DNA from: Adenophora triphylla var. japonica
Lineage: Eukaryota > Streptophyta > Magnoliopsida > Asterales > Campanulaceae
DNA: 64,000 nucleotides
Reading direction: 5' to 3'
NCBI GenBank assembly: GCA_022495995.1
Contig: JAFEMH010002089.1
Location: forward strand, 62,001-126,000
Shown: positions 22,671-34,850 of the stretch, in pieces
Position numbering within the stretch: the first letter of the stretch is position 1
How the letters are laid out: each line of letters opens with the position of its first letter
The notes under the pieces: generated by a model
Told to the model about the DNA's origin: nothing
Databases searched by the model: none
The model's input: only the letters and a program-made list of their open reading frames with translations
Program-made: the position numbers and the translations under genes

Positions 22671-23394
22671 TTTCCATGAAGCCTTTATCGACTTATGAAA
22701 GACGCATTTTCACTTTCCATTTCAAATCAATTTTTGTTTTAAAATAATATTTTAATTATTTTTTCGTCTCTCTTTGCACCATAAAACTTAACACAGTTAG
22801 AAATTTAACAAAAGATAATCATGTGCTAGTTACGCGTGCAATTTTTTTGTCATTTTTGGAAAAGCGAAAGACATAAATGTCAATTTACTATTGAGATTGA
22901 CAATTACTTTCCCCACCTCACCATCACCCATCGGTCAATAAGCACCACCACCACTACTCCATCCAAATCATGCCACCACCACCATCCAAATCTAGCAACC
23001 ACTGGTGCCACCACAAAAACCCGATCACCGCAACCAGCATTTCTCTCAAGAGGCATTTACCATATAGTCCTTTATTCTAACTAATACTACTTTTGAAAAA
23101 AATAAACATTTATTTTGATTTTAAAATGAACATTTATTTTGAGAAAATGAAATACTATTTTTTAAACATGCTGTTCAATTTGCAAAAAAAAAAAAAAAAA
23201 AAAAAAAAAAAGGAGAGGATAAGGCTGTCAGGATAAACCAGTTGATATTAATCAACCGCTCTATCCAAAATGCCCAAAAATCATCCAAGGTGGCAATCCT
23301 TGTTGGAATAGAGCGGTACTATAAACCTCAAAAAGAGGCTGATAATGTTGCCTTAGGCCACCCCTCCCCACCTCCTCCGGTCAACAACTCCGAC
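22671..23394. other. Non-coding DNA with a poly-A run
   Basis: No gene recognised. A cac-cac trinucleotide-rich stretch lies at 22940-22990 and a run of more than 30 A at 23182-23211. After it come two copies of gagcggt-type text (taatcaaccgctctatccaa facing ggaatagagcggtac). Confidence 0.4.
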
Positions 23395-24135
23395 AACCAT
23401 CAACTCGCGCGAACACTCCGGCGACCAAAAATTGAGAACTTATCAGTAAGTTCTAAGTTGTCAGCTAAACTAATAAGAACACGATCAATTTCGGCGACCA
23501 AACAACTGAGAAATTATCAGTAAGTTCTCAGTTGTCAACTAAAATACTAAAAACACGATCATCTCCGGCGATAACCAACTCCGGCGACCAAACAACTGAG
23601 AACTTATCAATAAGTTCTCAGTTGTCAATTAAACTACTAAGAAAACGATCAACTCCGACGATCACCAACTCCATTGACCAAACAACTGAGAACTTATCAA
23701 TAAGTTCTTATTTGTCAACTAATAAGAACATGCTCAACTCCGGAAATCACTAAATTCGACGACCAACTCCGGCAACCAGCAACTAAGAACTGATAAGTTC
23801 TCAGTTGTTGTTGAACTAACAACTCAGAACTATTGTTCTCAGTTGTCAACTACTAAGAGCACGACGACTTCCGACGCCCAACTCCAGTCGGCTACTTTAG
23901 CGATCAACAATTGTGAACTTCAGAGTTGTTCGTTGTTCTGTCGAGAAGGTCTCGATTGTTCTTAGTTGTCAATTGTCAATTACAAAACACGACCAACTTC
24001 GGCGACCAACAATTGAGAACTTCTAAGTTGTTCTGTAGATAAGTTTTCAGTTGCCAATCGTCAACTACTAAAAACAAGTCCAACTCCGACGACCAACAAT
24101 TTAGAACTTCTAAAAACTTCTCAATTGTTTATTCA
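23395..24135. repeat. Hairpin-forming tandem repeat (caactgagaacttatcaataagttctcagttg type)
   Basis: Roughly seven degenerate units of about 100-115 bp. Each has an inverted pair, aactgagaactta facing taagttctcagttgtcaa, and then actaagaacacgat plus ctccggcgaccaa. The units decay toward the right. Short open frames rich in Thr/Ser/Leu run through the first half but follow the repeat. Confidence 0.75.
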
Positions 24136-24364
24136 CCAAACAATTGATAAACTTCGATAATAAAAAAAAAAAAACGACTTTATACTCTTCCCAAAAAAAT
24201 GCTATAAAATGTATATGAAATCAAAACCACATTGCTTATTTAGTGATATGCTTCAACAATTAATCATTGTAATCTACAAGGCCATTTCATGATGATTATA
24301 TTACAGAGTTTCATTTGCCTTTCATTAGTTGACTATTTTCTGGACCTATACTTAGGTTATTAAC
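24136..24364. other. Spacer before the Harbinger element
   Basis: No feature recognised. Confidence 0.4.
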
Positions 24365-24921
24365 TTAGAGCATCCATAGTGGTGAACGATAAATTCGTTC
24401 TGTGAACGAAATTTCACTTACGTCAGCTTACATTCTGTAGTGGTGAATGATTTTTTCGTTCACATATATATTTTTAATAGAAATTTGATATTATAAAATT
24501 AATAATATACATTAATAAATATTATTTTTTATTAACATCATTAACAATAAATATAATTTTTTTTATTATTATTTTACTTAATTGCACAATTTTAAAAAAT
24601 TAAATACTCATAAATAAACGTTAAATTACGATAATTAAAAACATTACACTCATGAAAATTAAAAATTAAAATACAACACACAAACGAACGAACAAAAAGT
24701 AATGCACTCATAAATAAAATGATGCATATGATCTCAAGGATTGTTCTTTGCATATATATGCTCAATTAGGTCTGCTTTGAGAGCCAAGTGTGTATCTTTG
24801 CTTTGAATTTTTCGCTTGTGCGCCATGTATTTTTCGATGCTATTCTCAACATGTGAATTTTCTCTTGTATACGTGAATGTGAATGTATCATCTTACGCGA
24901 TTCGGGTGGACTTATTTTATT

Positions 24922-25200
24922 TTATTTTTTTTGTTTGTCGGCCCAAAATTCACTCGCTTCATCATAATTTCTATATCGATCACGTTCATTTTCAACTATC
25001 ATATTATGCAATATGATGCAAGTTGTCATTATTCTATCAAGATTCACCTCGCTCCAAGCGAGTGACGGTTTACGGAGTATTGCAAAGCGAGCTTGAAGTA
25101 CATCAAAAGCATGCTCTACGTCTTTTCTGCATGCCTCCTGCGCTTTTGCAAACAATTTGTCCTTTTCTTCTATAGGCTGGGGGATTGAATTGATGAACAT
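24922..25200 (-). pseudogene. C-terminal fragment of PIF/Harbinger DDE transposase
   Basis: The 92-codon frame carries family motifs: SIPQPIEEKDKLFAKAQEA, then RKDVEHAFDVLQARFAI and TCIILHNMIVENERD. The Glu in KDVEHAF (codon 29 of this frame, about 25116-25114) corresponds to the third acidic residue of the DDE triad. The two catalytic Asp residues and all upstream sequence are missing: the DNA before 25200 is unrelated and AT-rich. HARBI1/ALP1-like host genes share the domain, but the surrounding TTA-flanked ends show this copy is transposon-borne. Confidence 0.85.
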
Positions 25201-25282
25201 ATTTGAAAATTTGACCTAAACGACGTCGTTTGACGCAAGAGAAAATTTAATTATATAAAAAATTAAAATTTTATCAAATATA

Positions 25283-25550
25283 CTCCCTCCGTCCCATTAA
25301 TAACTTCACTTTTTACCCAAAATGGCGTCCCGTTAGAAGGTTCACCTTTCTTTTTTTGGCAAAGAATCTTTACTATTTCCTCCACTCATTCTCTCTCCTA
25401 TTTCACTATTACACTCACAACACTTTTCAAATTTACTATTTCCTCCACTCATTCTCTCTCCTATTTTACTATTACACTCACAATATTTTCTTCACCCTTA
25501 ATTTGCGTGCCGGAGCCAAAATGGTGAACATATTATTGAGACGGAGGGAG
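25283..25550. mobile_element. Stowaway MITE nested in the Harbinger element
   Basis: CTCCCTCCGTCCCATTAATA at the left and attattgagacggagggag at the right, with TA on both sides. The interior repeats tttcctccactcattctctc twice. Confidence 0.9.
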
Positions 25551-25896
25551 TATACAATAATAAATTATTAGAATCATTTTTTAATATTAAAATATATAAA
25601 TTATGTCAAATATTATAAAATTAGACTCTATTTATAGAGAAAAAGAAATTATAAACATTTTTAATATTTTTATTTCAATAATATAATTTCAAAAATGTCA
25701 AAATTACAAAATACACATATAGCTCGGACCAATTTTCGTTCACGAATTCGTTCATGAAATGAACGAAAATTTTTGTTCATGGCCATGATATAATATTTAG
25801 CCACCACTAAATGGCATGAACCAAAATTGGCTCATCAAATTACAATCAAATTACAAAGGATGAACCAATTTTGGTTCACCATTAATCATGATCTTA

Positions 25897-26098
25897 ATCA
25901 CCTTTATAAATAAATGGAAAGTATTTTTTCCGTTTCAAAAATAAATAACCAAAAAAATATCAAATTCTTTATAAAAACAATTTTTATCGTTTATTTTGAA
26001 AAAGAAGCAGTAGTACGTGACATATAAAGTTCTGCTATTTTTCTCAGAAGCAAGCAATTCATTTCGGGCAACAGGTCTTGGCTAGTTCAGGTATATCA
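25897..26098. other. Spacer between Harbinger and foldback elements
   Basis: AT-rich DNA with no feature recognised. Confidence 0.4.
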
Positions 26099-26107
26099 AG
26101 ATGAGCA

Positions 26108-27560
26108 GAGCAAAGTACCAAGTTGGTCCCAACGTTTGAATTTTTTTACCTTTTGGTCCCAAACCTTTTTTTTTTACCTTTGCATCCCTGAACTATATTC
26201 CTAATGTACCATGTCATCCTTCCGTTAAATTTCTGTCAATTTCTCCGTTAAGTTGCTGACATGGCTCTGACGTGGCGTTGACTTGGAAAATTGCCCACGG
26301 ACTACCTAAAATTGACGGAAAGAGAGAGAAAATCATCCCAAAATAATTTTAAGTACTCCCTCCGTCCCAAAATAATTAAAATAATTTTAAGTACTCCTAC
26401 CGTCCCAAAATAATTAAAATAATTTTAAGTACTCCCTCCGTCCCAAAATAATTTTGGGAGTACTTAAAATTATTTTGGGACGGAGGGAGTACTTAAAATT
26501 ATTTTAATTATTTTGGGACGGAGGGAGTACTTAAAATTATTTTGAGACGGAGGGAGTACTTAAAATTATTTTAATTATTTTGGGACGGAGGGAATACTTA
26601 AAATTATTTTAATTATTTTGGGACGGAGGGAGTACTTAAAATTATTTTGAGACGGAGGGAGTACTTAAAATTATTTTGGAACGGAGGGAGTACTTAAAAT
26701 TATTTTAATTATTTTGGGACGGAGGAAGTACTTAAAATTATTTTGGGACGGAGGGAGTACTTAAAATTATTTTGGGACGAAGGGAGTACTTAAAATTATT
26801 TTAATTATTTTGGGACGGAGGGAGTACTTGGTACTCCCTTCGTCCCAAAAATAATTTTAAGTACTCCCTCCGTCCCAAAATAATTAAAATAATTTTAAGT
26901 ACTCCCTCCGTCCCAAAATAATTTTAAGTACTCCCTCCGTCCCAAAATAATTAAAATAATTTTAAGTACTCCCTTCGTCCCAAAATAATTTTAAGTACTC
27001 CCTCCGTCCCAAAATAATTTTAAGTACTCCCTCCGTCCCAAAATAATTTTAAGTACTCCCTCCGTCTCAAAATAATTTTAAGTACTCCCTCCGTCCCAAA
27101 ATAATTAAAATAATTTTAAGTACCCCTCCCCCGTTCCAAAATAATTAAAATAATTTTAAGTACTCCCTCCGTCCCAAAATAATTTTGGGAGTACTTAAAA
27201 TTATTTTGGAATGGAGGGAGTACTTAAAATTATTTTGGGACGGAGGGAGTACTTAAAATTATTTTAATTATTTTGGGACGGAGGGAGTACTTAAAATTAT
27301 TTTTAAAATTATTTTGGGATGATTTTCTCTCTCTTTCCGTCAATTTTAGGTAGTCTGTGGGCAATTTTCCACGTCATCGCCAAGTCAACGCCATGTCAGA
27401 GCCATGTCAGCAACTTAATGGAGAAATTGACAGAAATTTAACGGAAGGATGACATGGTACATTAGGAATATAGTTCAGGAATGCAAAGGTAAAAAAAAAA
27501 AAATTTGGGACCAAAAGGTAAAAAAATTCAAACGTTGAAGACCAACTTGTTACTTTGCTC
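26108..27560. mobile_element. 1.45-kb foldback element (MULE-type target duplication)
   Basis: A perfect 9-bp duplication agatgagca flanks it (26099-26107, 27561-27569). The whole element is close to one palindrome centred near 26830. The outer arms (about 240 bp each) begin gagcaaagta(c/a)caagttgg, continue with ccttccgttaaatttctgtc, and end near ggaaagagagagaaaatcat. Inward of them lie arrays of 29- and 38-bp units, each containing a Stowaway end plus gtactccctccgtcccaaaa and ataattaaaataatttta. Array orientation runs forward (26353-26455), reverse (26457-26829), forward (26833-27185), reverse (27187-27310). No coding content. Confidence 0.85.
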
Positions 27561-27569
27561 AGATGAGCA

Positions 27570-28317
27570 TGTGCATGATATTGCATCCAATTATGCTATC
27601 TATTTATATTTTAGCTATAAAGTGTTTATGGGACATTTCATAAAACAGTTCTTGGGTAGGCGAGGGATTTTGGGCCTTTGAAGCGAAATGGTTAGAGAAA
27701 TGAAGTTGGGGCTGTTACAAGTGGTTAGAGAAATGAAGTTGGGGCTGTTACAAGGGTGCCGAGAAAAACAATTACAGAAAATAAAATATAATAAATAAAC
27801 TGAAAATACAAAGAGAAAGTTGTTGATGAAGATACACGAGCCCAATGAAATTCACTGTCTCCTTAAGACATATTCGTCCCCTCACCGAGCGTGCTTGAGT
27901 TTGTTGAAACGCTTGTCTCTCAGGATAGAACGTGCGGATCGGGGACACTTTGCACCTAAGTATCCCGGCGAGCTGAACGGAGCTTGGACTAAATCACCTC
28001 TTGATGTTACTATGCAAGCTAGGAGGCCAAAGAAGAAATAAACAAGATGCTGCAAACGAGAATGGAGGAGGATTATGGAGCTAGGTGTTTTTCTCTGCTC
28101 TGTGTGTTTGTTCTTCGATGTAGTAGTTTTCAAATGTTGTTGACAAACAACAATTTAAACATCTTCAAAACCAAGATCAAAAACTGAAAATATGATTTTA
28201 ATTATGTAATAAACAATATTATTACGAAATTAAACAACCATTAATTCGAAAATATTAGCCATAATGATTTCCGTTTCAGTTTTCCACATTTAATATTTGG
28301 CTGTTACATATCTGCTC
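27570..28317. other. Unrecognised DNA with a 33-bp tandem duplication
   Basis: The phrase ggttagagaaatgaagttgg followed by ggctgttacaagt occurs twice in tandem (27690-27722 and 27723-27755). A GC-richer part at 27830-28040 is open on both strands for 70-80 codons but matches no family I recognise. Confidence 0.4.
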
Positions 28318-28455
28318 AGGAACTGCTCGGCCGAGCAAAGCATATGCCTCGGCCGAGCAAAGCATATGCCTCGACCGAGCAAGATAGTCCAGAAACTTTT
28401 TCAATCTGCTACGCTATTCTCGGGCGAGTCAACACTCTGCTCGGCTGAGCATCTC
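28318..28455. repeat. Second CTCGGCCGAG cluster
   Basis: Two exact copies of CTCGGCCGAG and three variants (ctcgaccgag, ctcgggcgag, ctcggctgag), with the spacer caaagcatatgc that also occurs in the 276-471 cluster. Probably the relic of a related LTR-element leader. Confidence 0.75.
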
Positions 28456-29107
28456 AGTCAAAGTCAAAAGCATTTTTTATTTACAAAATCAAAATTATTA
28501 GCAAAAGGTGGGCTTGTCTACGTAGGCAATTTCGGAGCTACATTCGTGTCCGCAGGACGCGCACATGTACGAGTACGCACCTCGCAAGCCAAATTAAAAC
28601 TTGATTTGCACCCCCCTGCGCACATGTGCGGGAGAGAGAGCCTCTATGCTACATAATCTTGAACACTACCCTAATGTTCAAGACTTTATACTAGCATCAA
28701 GTTCAATTCCTTTTCAATGTGGGATAACACCACTTTCCTTTTACTTTGAACCTTTTTATCTCAACCCATGTGAGATAATTTCATTTCCTTAGCAATGTGG
28801 GATAATTTCTTTCCAACCCACATATTTTGAGCATTCATATTTAATTCATCCAAAACCCATTTTGGATAAATAAATATTTGATTTCTTGTTATCATGGAGT
28901 AGAACACAAACACATAAACAATTAGTAATTTTACAAAATTACCCTTGAGGAAATAATCCATTAATTTCCTTCAAAACACACTATTTTTCCAATAGGGGCT
29001 AGCTGGAGAGCTGACTGAAGCTTTGGTAGTCGGGGAGGGGCTAATCAGAGGTAGGGAAAGGTAGAGAGGGGGGAGTATGTGTCGTGTATGGGAGTAGATT
29101 GGGAGGG
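28456..29107. other. Probable decayed LTR-like DNA
   Basis: Contains phrases frequent in plant Copia LTR and leader regions (caatgtgggataacacc at about 28718, repeated as caatgtgggataatttc at about 28793). No gene. The G-rich end at 28990-29107 abuts the Copia 3' LTR. Confidence 0.35.
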
Positions 29108-29598
29108 AGTTGGAACATTTCTATCCCAATAATCCCAAAGCACTCAAGTCTAGATTAAGTAAGAGAAGAAGATGAAGGCGGAAGCGTAATACCTGTTGAG
29201 TCCATCTTGTTACTTGATGATGTTCTTGCAAAGGAAGGAAGAGAAGAAGAAGAAAATGAAGGAGGGAGAAGTAGATCTTCTTGATGATAAATGCCTTCCT
29301 TAGAACTCAGATTATGGAGAGAGTATATAAGAATGATATAGTTGTTTTCTAGGCTGATGGTAAGCCTCTATATATAGGAAAACAATGGCACCTCATCAAG
29401 GGACTACACCCTTTCAATTAAGCGATGTGAAATTACCATTCTGCCCATCATAAATAGGTAATTTCCACATCGGGAATTCTACACATTTAATTAATATTCT
29501 ATACTTTACAATAACATTATTTTAATAATTTATACATGTACGTCTACATGTCACTTATATTTATTAAGTATACACATTTTGCAATCCATGTTCTTACA
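29108..29598 (-). repeat. Copia 3' LTR
   Basis: Plus-strand text runs from (ag)ttggaacatttctatccc to atccatgttcttaca. The outermost dinucleotide is ag where the other LTR has tg. It matches 34866-35359 almost throughout and contains the TATA-like text ctatatatagg. Confidence 0.9.
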
Positions 29599-29612
29599 AT
29601 CTCCCACTTGGA
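29599..29612 (-). promoter_or_regulatory. Copia polypurine tract
   Basis: The minus strand reads CCAAGTGGGAGAT directly before the 3' LTR. This is the expected primer site for second-strand synthesis. Confidence 0.7.
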
Positions 29613-30229
29613 TTGCCCAAACATGTGCTTATACGTTAACAAATCCTCATAAAATCATATTCATAATGTAAATGACAATCCATATGTGCACTTCATTGTC
29701 ATTCTAAACAATTTCGTCCATTAGTTTTACAAGTATAGAAACTAAAGGGGCAGTCGTTGTAATTGATTCGCAACTAAACCCACATTAATCACATATATAT
29801 GTTCAACTAAATGACATAGATTAAGTATAGATGTGTAGCATGGAAAACTTAATGAATATATTAAAACATGTATATATATTCCATCAACTAGTCCTAGTTA
29901 ACCAAATGAGATCAATATGAATAAAACAAATAGCAAATAAAGCACAACTCAAACTTCCACTATATTATGCATTATCAAAATTCGTTTCACCCATATGAGC
30001 AATATGCTCGTGAAACATCAAAAGAGATAACATTTTATAAAATGGATTCAATAACATGGAGTTTCTTCCCATAAGTTGTATATCTATTTGTTTATTTTGT
30101 ACTATTTCTCTTCAACAAGAGACATAACCATATGATGTTTCTCGACATCTTTGCATCCAGTAAAACAGAATCAGAATACCTAATGATCTCAAAATGATTC
30201 GATTTTGTATACATAAGCATGTAGTTTAA

Positions 30230-31694
30230 TGTTTTATAGGTACTTCATCATTCTTTTGGATGCGACTTAATGTTCTTCTTTCCAAATTGCTTTGGTATCG
30301 ACCAAGCATCCCAACAATAAATGCAAGGTCTGGACGAGTACAGCCTTGCGCATACATTAAGCTTCCTACTGCCGGTGCATAAGGGATATTTTCCATATAC
30401 TTGGATTCAAAATTATTTTAGGACATTGCTTTAAACTGAATTTATCTCCTTTAGAGACAGGGGTGTCATGTGGTTTACAATTTTCCATGCTAAACATTTG
30501 TAATACCTTCTCTATATAGCTCTTTTGCGATAATCCTAAAACACCTCGTGAACGATCATGGTGAATTTGGATTCCTAATACAAAAGATGCTTCACCAAGA
30601 TCTTTCATTTCAAATTTGTTTGAAAGAAATTTCTTAGTTTGTTTTAGAAGGTCCTTATCATTACTAGCAAGTAAAATATCATCCACAAATAAGACCAAAA
30701 TTATAAATCTACTCCCACTGAACTTATGGTATACACAATCTTCACCAAGATTCGTTTCAAAACCAAATGAAAGAATAACTTGATTGAATTTTAAATACCA
30801 TTGACGAGAAGCTTGCTTGAGACCATAAATGGATTTCTTAAGTTTACAAACTAATTGATTAGTTTGATCTAAATCAGTCACCATTTCTGGTTTCTTCATA
30901 TAGATAGTTTCCTCAATGTCGCCATTGAGAAAAGCTGTCTTTACATCCATTTGATGAAGCTCAAGGTCATAATGTGCTACTAGTGCCATAATGATCCTAA
31001 AAGTATTTTTAGAGGATACTAGAGAAAATGTTTCTTTATAATCAATGCCTTCCTTTTGAGTAAATCCCTTAGCGACAAGACGAGCCTTATATCTTTCCAC
31101 ATTACGTTGTGAATCCCTTTTGGTCTTAAAGACCCATTTACACCCAATGGGCTTCACATTTTTTGGTAATGGGACAAGATCCCAAACGTCAATGTATTTC
31201 ATTGATTTTAACTCTTCATTTATGGCATCGATCCATTTATGAGAATTAGGACTATTAATGTCTTCATAGAAGGTGAGCGACTCATCTCCCACTAAACCTA
31301 ACGGTTCCTCATTCGCGGCAAGATACACATCATAATAATCCGGAATTGCGCTCCTTCTTGCTCTATTAGATCTCCTTAAGGGCACCGGTTCATTTTGATT
31401 TTGAGGTTGTTGAATTTTCTCATCAACATTTTTATGTTGTTCAACATTTATAGGAGAATTTATATTATTTTGAATTATATGTTCTTGTTGAATTTCAGGT
31501 ACAACTACTTGATTTTCAACAGGAACTATAGGGAGAGGCATATAGATGGATTCCTCCTCCTCTTCAAATTTAAAACTATTATTCCCAATTTTCCCACTAA
31601 ATTCAACATCCTCAAGGAACCTTGCATTTTCCGTCTCAAAAAAAAAATCTAGTTTTCGGGTCATAAAATCTATATCCCCTAGATCTCTCAGCAT
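30230..31694 (-). pseudogene. Copia reverse transcriptase domain
   Basis: A 440-codon open frame (31694-30366). An N-terminal linker contains LRRSNRARRSAIPDYY. The RT core follows: WIDAINEELKSMKYIDVWDL, GCKWVFKTKRD, YKARLVAKGFTQKEG, HQMDVKTAFLNGDIEETIYM and LVLFVDDILLASND (FVDD in place of the usual YVDD). It ends at a frameshift near 30400; a short continuation carries GSLMYAQGCTRPDLAF up to about 30240. The RNase H domain expected next is not found before the polypurine tract. Confidence 0.88.
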
Positions 31695-31699
31695 ACCCT

Positions 31700-32896
31700 A
31701 CAAAGTAACTACCAATGATCTTAATGTCCAGTTTGCCCTAATTAGGCTTATTAGGCCTAGCTTCTGTTGGACAACCCCATACATGAAAATGATTTAGGGA
31801 CGGTTTCTTATTCATCCATAATTCATACGGAGTTTTGTCGGTAGCCTTTGAATCAGCTCTATTGAGAATTTAAGTAGCGGTTCTTTAATGCATCGCCTAT
31901 AATGAGTGAGGTAAATAAGTACAAGAAAACATACTTCTTACCATATCCTTAAGGATTCTATTATGTCTCTCCACTACACTATGCTAGGTTTGCCCGGCAT
32001 GGTGTAGTGAGGGACAATCACACACTCTTCAAGATAGCGAGTATAAAGGACCCGGACGTTATTCACCCAACACGTTATACCGTCCGTAGTTTTCACCACC
32101 ATGATAGGATTTAACGTTCTTAATAGTCTTTCTTATGCCTTAAAAGACTTGAAAACGTCCAATGATTGAGACTTTACATGAAGAAAATAATGTATTCATA
32201 ACGAGAGTAATCATCCATAAACGTAATGAAATATTGTTGACCATTCCATGAAGGGGTAGTGAATGATCCACAAATATCCGTATGAATTAGTTTCAAGATG
32301 TTTGATACTCTCAAAGATCCTATTTCCTTTAATGTTTGTAAATTTTTCTTTAAGACACTTAATGTAAAAGTTTTTATCCGGAGTATCAAGTTGTTTTAGA
32401 ATTTCCTCCGACATAAGCTTTATCAATTCTCCCTTTGGAGATATGACCCAAACGCCTATGCCATAGAATACAAGAATTTTCACTTGATAACTTTTGCTTA
32501 GTTCCTTTAGTTTTGGTTTCATTATTATGGGACTCATTCATTTTCTTGACTGTGTCAAGTAAATAAAGATTATCGATATATGACAAAGTACTAGTACCGA
32601 CAAGCTTGAAATTTAAAATAAAGATCACATTTATTATTACCAAAAGAACAAGAGTAACCTTTCTTGTCCAAAACTGTGATAGATATTAAATTCCATCTAA
32701 AGGACGGTACAATGAATGTATTATTTAATACAAAATAATAGCCAGTACTTAACATTAATCTAAAAGTCCCTATGCCTATAACTTCAACTTGATTTCCAGC
32801 ACCCATATAGATGTATCTCTCATCTTCACTGGGGATTCGGTAATTCAGGCAACCCTGCATACATGAACTAATGTGAGTTGTTGCACCAGAATACAA
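31700..32896 (-). pseudogene. Copia protease and integrase region, broken
   Basis: The protease frame (32896-32591) contains SGATTHISS preceded by Tyr where the catalytic Asp is expected, then WNLISI. The pre-integrase motif LWHRRLGHISKGRID follows (about 32480-32450). Part of the integrase core is visible (IHTDICGSFTTP and YFITFMDDYSRY, 32300-32180) in another frame. Downstream to 31700 the integrase is decayed, with several stops. Confidence 0.82.
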
Positions 32897-32908
32897 CCAC
32901 CGTGTATA

Positions 32909-33747
32909 TTAAGGAATTGAAACCAAATTTGACTTAGTACAAACAAGACCAAATAACATACCATTTTGAATTTGCCATTTGCGATACTTATGGTAGTCGT
33001 TCTTCATGCGAGTAAGGTCCTTGCAAAAGAAGCATTTCTTGACTTTATGATCATTAAATGATTCTTTATGCTTCTTATTTGCAACCACAATTTCCATTCC
33101 TCTTTTCTTAATCCCACGAGAAGAAGTAAATGCTAAGTGAGTACTTTCTAATTTAAGATATTTCATCCTATCTTCCTCTTGAGTCATATGTGAAAGTAAT
33201 CCATTAATATTCCACTTGTACTTTTGACATTTATAGGTCACCTCAAAAGGACCAAATTGAGGAGGAAGATAGATCAAAACTAAGTGCACGAGTAAATCTT
33301 CCGAAATCTCTAACTTAAGTGCCTTTAGTTTGATCGAAAGATGAAATAATTCAATAATGTACTCCCGAAAATTTTCGTTACCCTTGTACCGTATGAAAAC
33401 AAGTTTCCACAAGAATTCAAGAAAAAATTCATCATTTTCGATCTCAGAGACATTGTCCAAAAATGTCTTCGAAACTGCATTTTCCATGATCATTAGACTC
33501 ACGCGGTTGGACCATTCCCATTGCTCAACATTTTTCCGTTCTATAACAAAAGATTTCCTTTTAGCGAGAGCAATGGACTTGGTTCCCCTGATGCGTGATC
33601 GATGTCCATACAGCCTAAGATCATCATTACATTATTTTTCCAAGTTTTAAAGTTAGTCCCATTAAGCATCGGAACTTGTTCATAGCAGTAGTAATAAATG
33701 AAGCGTTTATTAAATCTGTTGGGAATAGGAACGAAGAATGAATACAA
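32909..33747 (-). pseudogene. Copia gag region, frameshifted
   Basis: The start region (33747-33541) has VPMLNGTNFKTWKNNVMMIL, the usual Copia gag opening. It is followed, in another frame, by 33502-32909 with a UBN2-type gag core and a zinc-knuckle-like CFFCKDLTRMKNDYHKY. At least one frameshift separates the halves. The knuckle lacks the standard CX2CX4HX4C spacing. Confidence 0.78.
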
Positions 33748-34850
33748 AACATGTATAAGAAACTACATAATGAATAAAGTGATTAACTATATCAATGAAT
33801 TCCATCAAAAAGATAATTAACATGACATCAAAACTAATCTTTGGATTGCGAATTGACTCATAATTTAATTTATCTTAGGGTAATAAATGACTTTAAACAA
33901 TACATTTCAAATACTTGCCTTCCTTTGGGCCGGTTCAAGTATTAAAAATGTCCTAACATTTAAAGTATTTGTTACCCGGCAATAAAGAATATAAACAACT
34001 CATTTTTAATACCTGCCTTCCTTTGGGATGGTCCAAAGTATTCAAAATGACCAAACGTTTTATTCAATTACTATCTCATGAATGCAAATATTTAGTCAAT
34101 AACAAGATCTCCTTTGGGAAATTCATGTTATCACATATTAATATAAACATTCATCACTTTACAATTTCGTATCTAAACAACGTAAATCACTTTGGCGACA
34201 ATATTGTTTAGAAATGTATGAAATTGTTAAGCATATAATTAATCACAAGTTTAGGGCACAAATTAATGTATACTTTACTCAAATGATGAATGAAAATTGA
34301 CCAAAATAGCAAAATATTGAAAATTTTGAAAATCTGACCATAATAAGTCATGCTCGGGCGAGTCCTTAGGGGTGCTCGGCCAAGCAACATGACTGTTGGA
34401 TGCCGCCTTTTCAATTAATTTCAAACCTTGTGCTATTACAAATGGGGTGCTCGGCCGAGTCAAGGGGTGTGCTCGGCCGTGCAGCCCCTGAACGTCAAAT
34501 TTTCCAGATTTTGACTATCAATTCTTAACTTAATGGTGAATCAATATTCAACCAAAGCAAGTAGATCTGCATACTCACAACACATTTTTAAATGCGTGGC
34601 TATGCATTTGAACAAACTCACAACGCATCAAATGATGGTGGCTATGTTCAAAATGGGATAATCTTACATTAAGAATTGAAATTCTTTTGAGTAAAACCAA
34701 AAATTTATAATTTAGAATTTAATACAATACTCTAGAAATGAATTAGAGTATTCACATAACATCATAACATAACGATTTCAACAGGATTAAAAAATCAAAG
34801 TAAAGCAAATCATATGCTATAAGAATTCAAACATAATCCAAAACATGAGA
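33748..34850. other. Copia 5' leader
   Basis: Non-coding DNA between primer site and gag. It contains a cluster of CTCGGCCGAG-type palindromes (34354-34485) and two copies of a phrase with tgccttcctttggg (about 33916 and 34011). Confidence 0.65.
34354..34485. repeat. Third CTCGGCCGAG cluster, in the Copia leader
   Basis: One exact ctcggccgag and three variants (ctcgggcgag, ctcggccaag, ctcggccgtg) with tcaagggg spacers. The position, within the leader of a two-LTR element, suggests where the other two clusters came from. Confidence 0.75.

Larger units (their letters stand above)
24368..25893 (-). mobile_element. Decayed PIF/Harbinger transposon
   Basis: TTA duplications flank a 1.53-kb element (24365-24367 and 25894-25896). 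The left end is gagcatccatagtggtgaac; the reverse complement of the right end is gatcatgattaatggtgaac, 15 of 20 positions the same. Only the C-terminal part of a transposase gene remains inside (25200-24922). A complete Stowaway MITE has inserted at 25283-25550. The element is non-autonomous and old. Confidence 0.8.

Noticed and set aside
26340..27310. Possible CRISPR-like array of regularly spaced repeats
   Set aside because: Eukaryotic context, spacers are near-identical AT words, and orientation flips within a palindrome. It is an amplified transposon end.
27820..28133. Opposing 73- and 83-codon frames
   Set aside because: No recognisable motif on either strand and no exon borders with plausible continuation.
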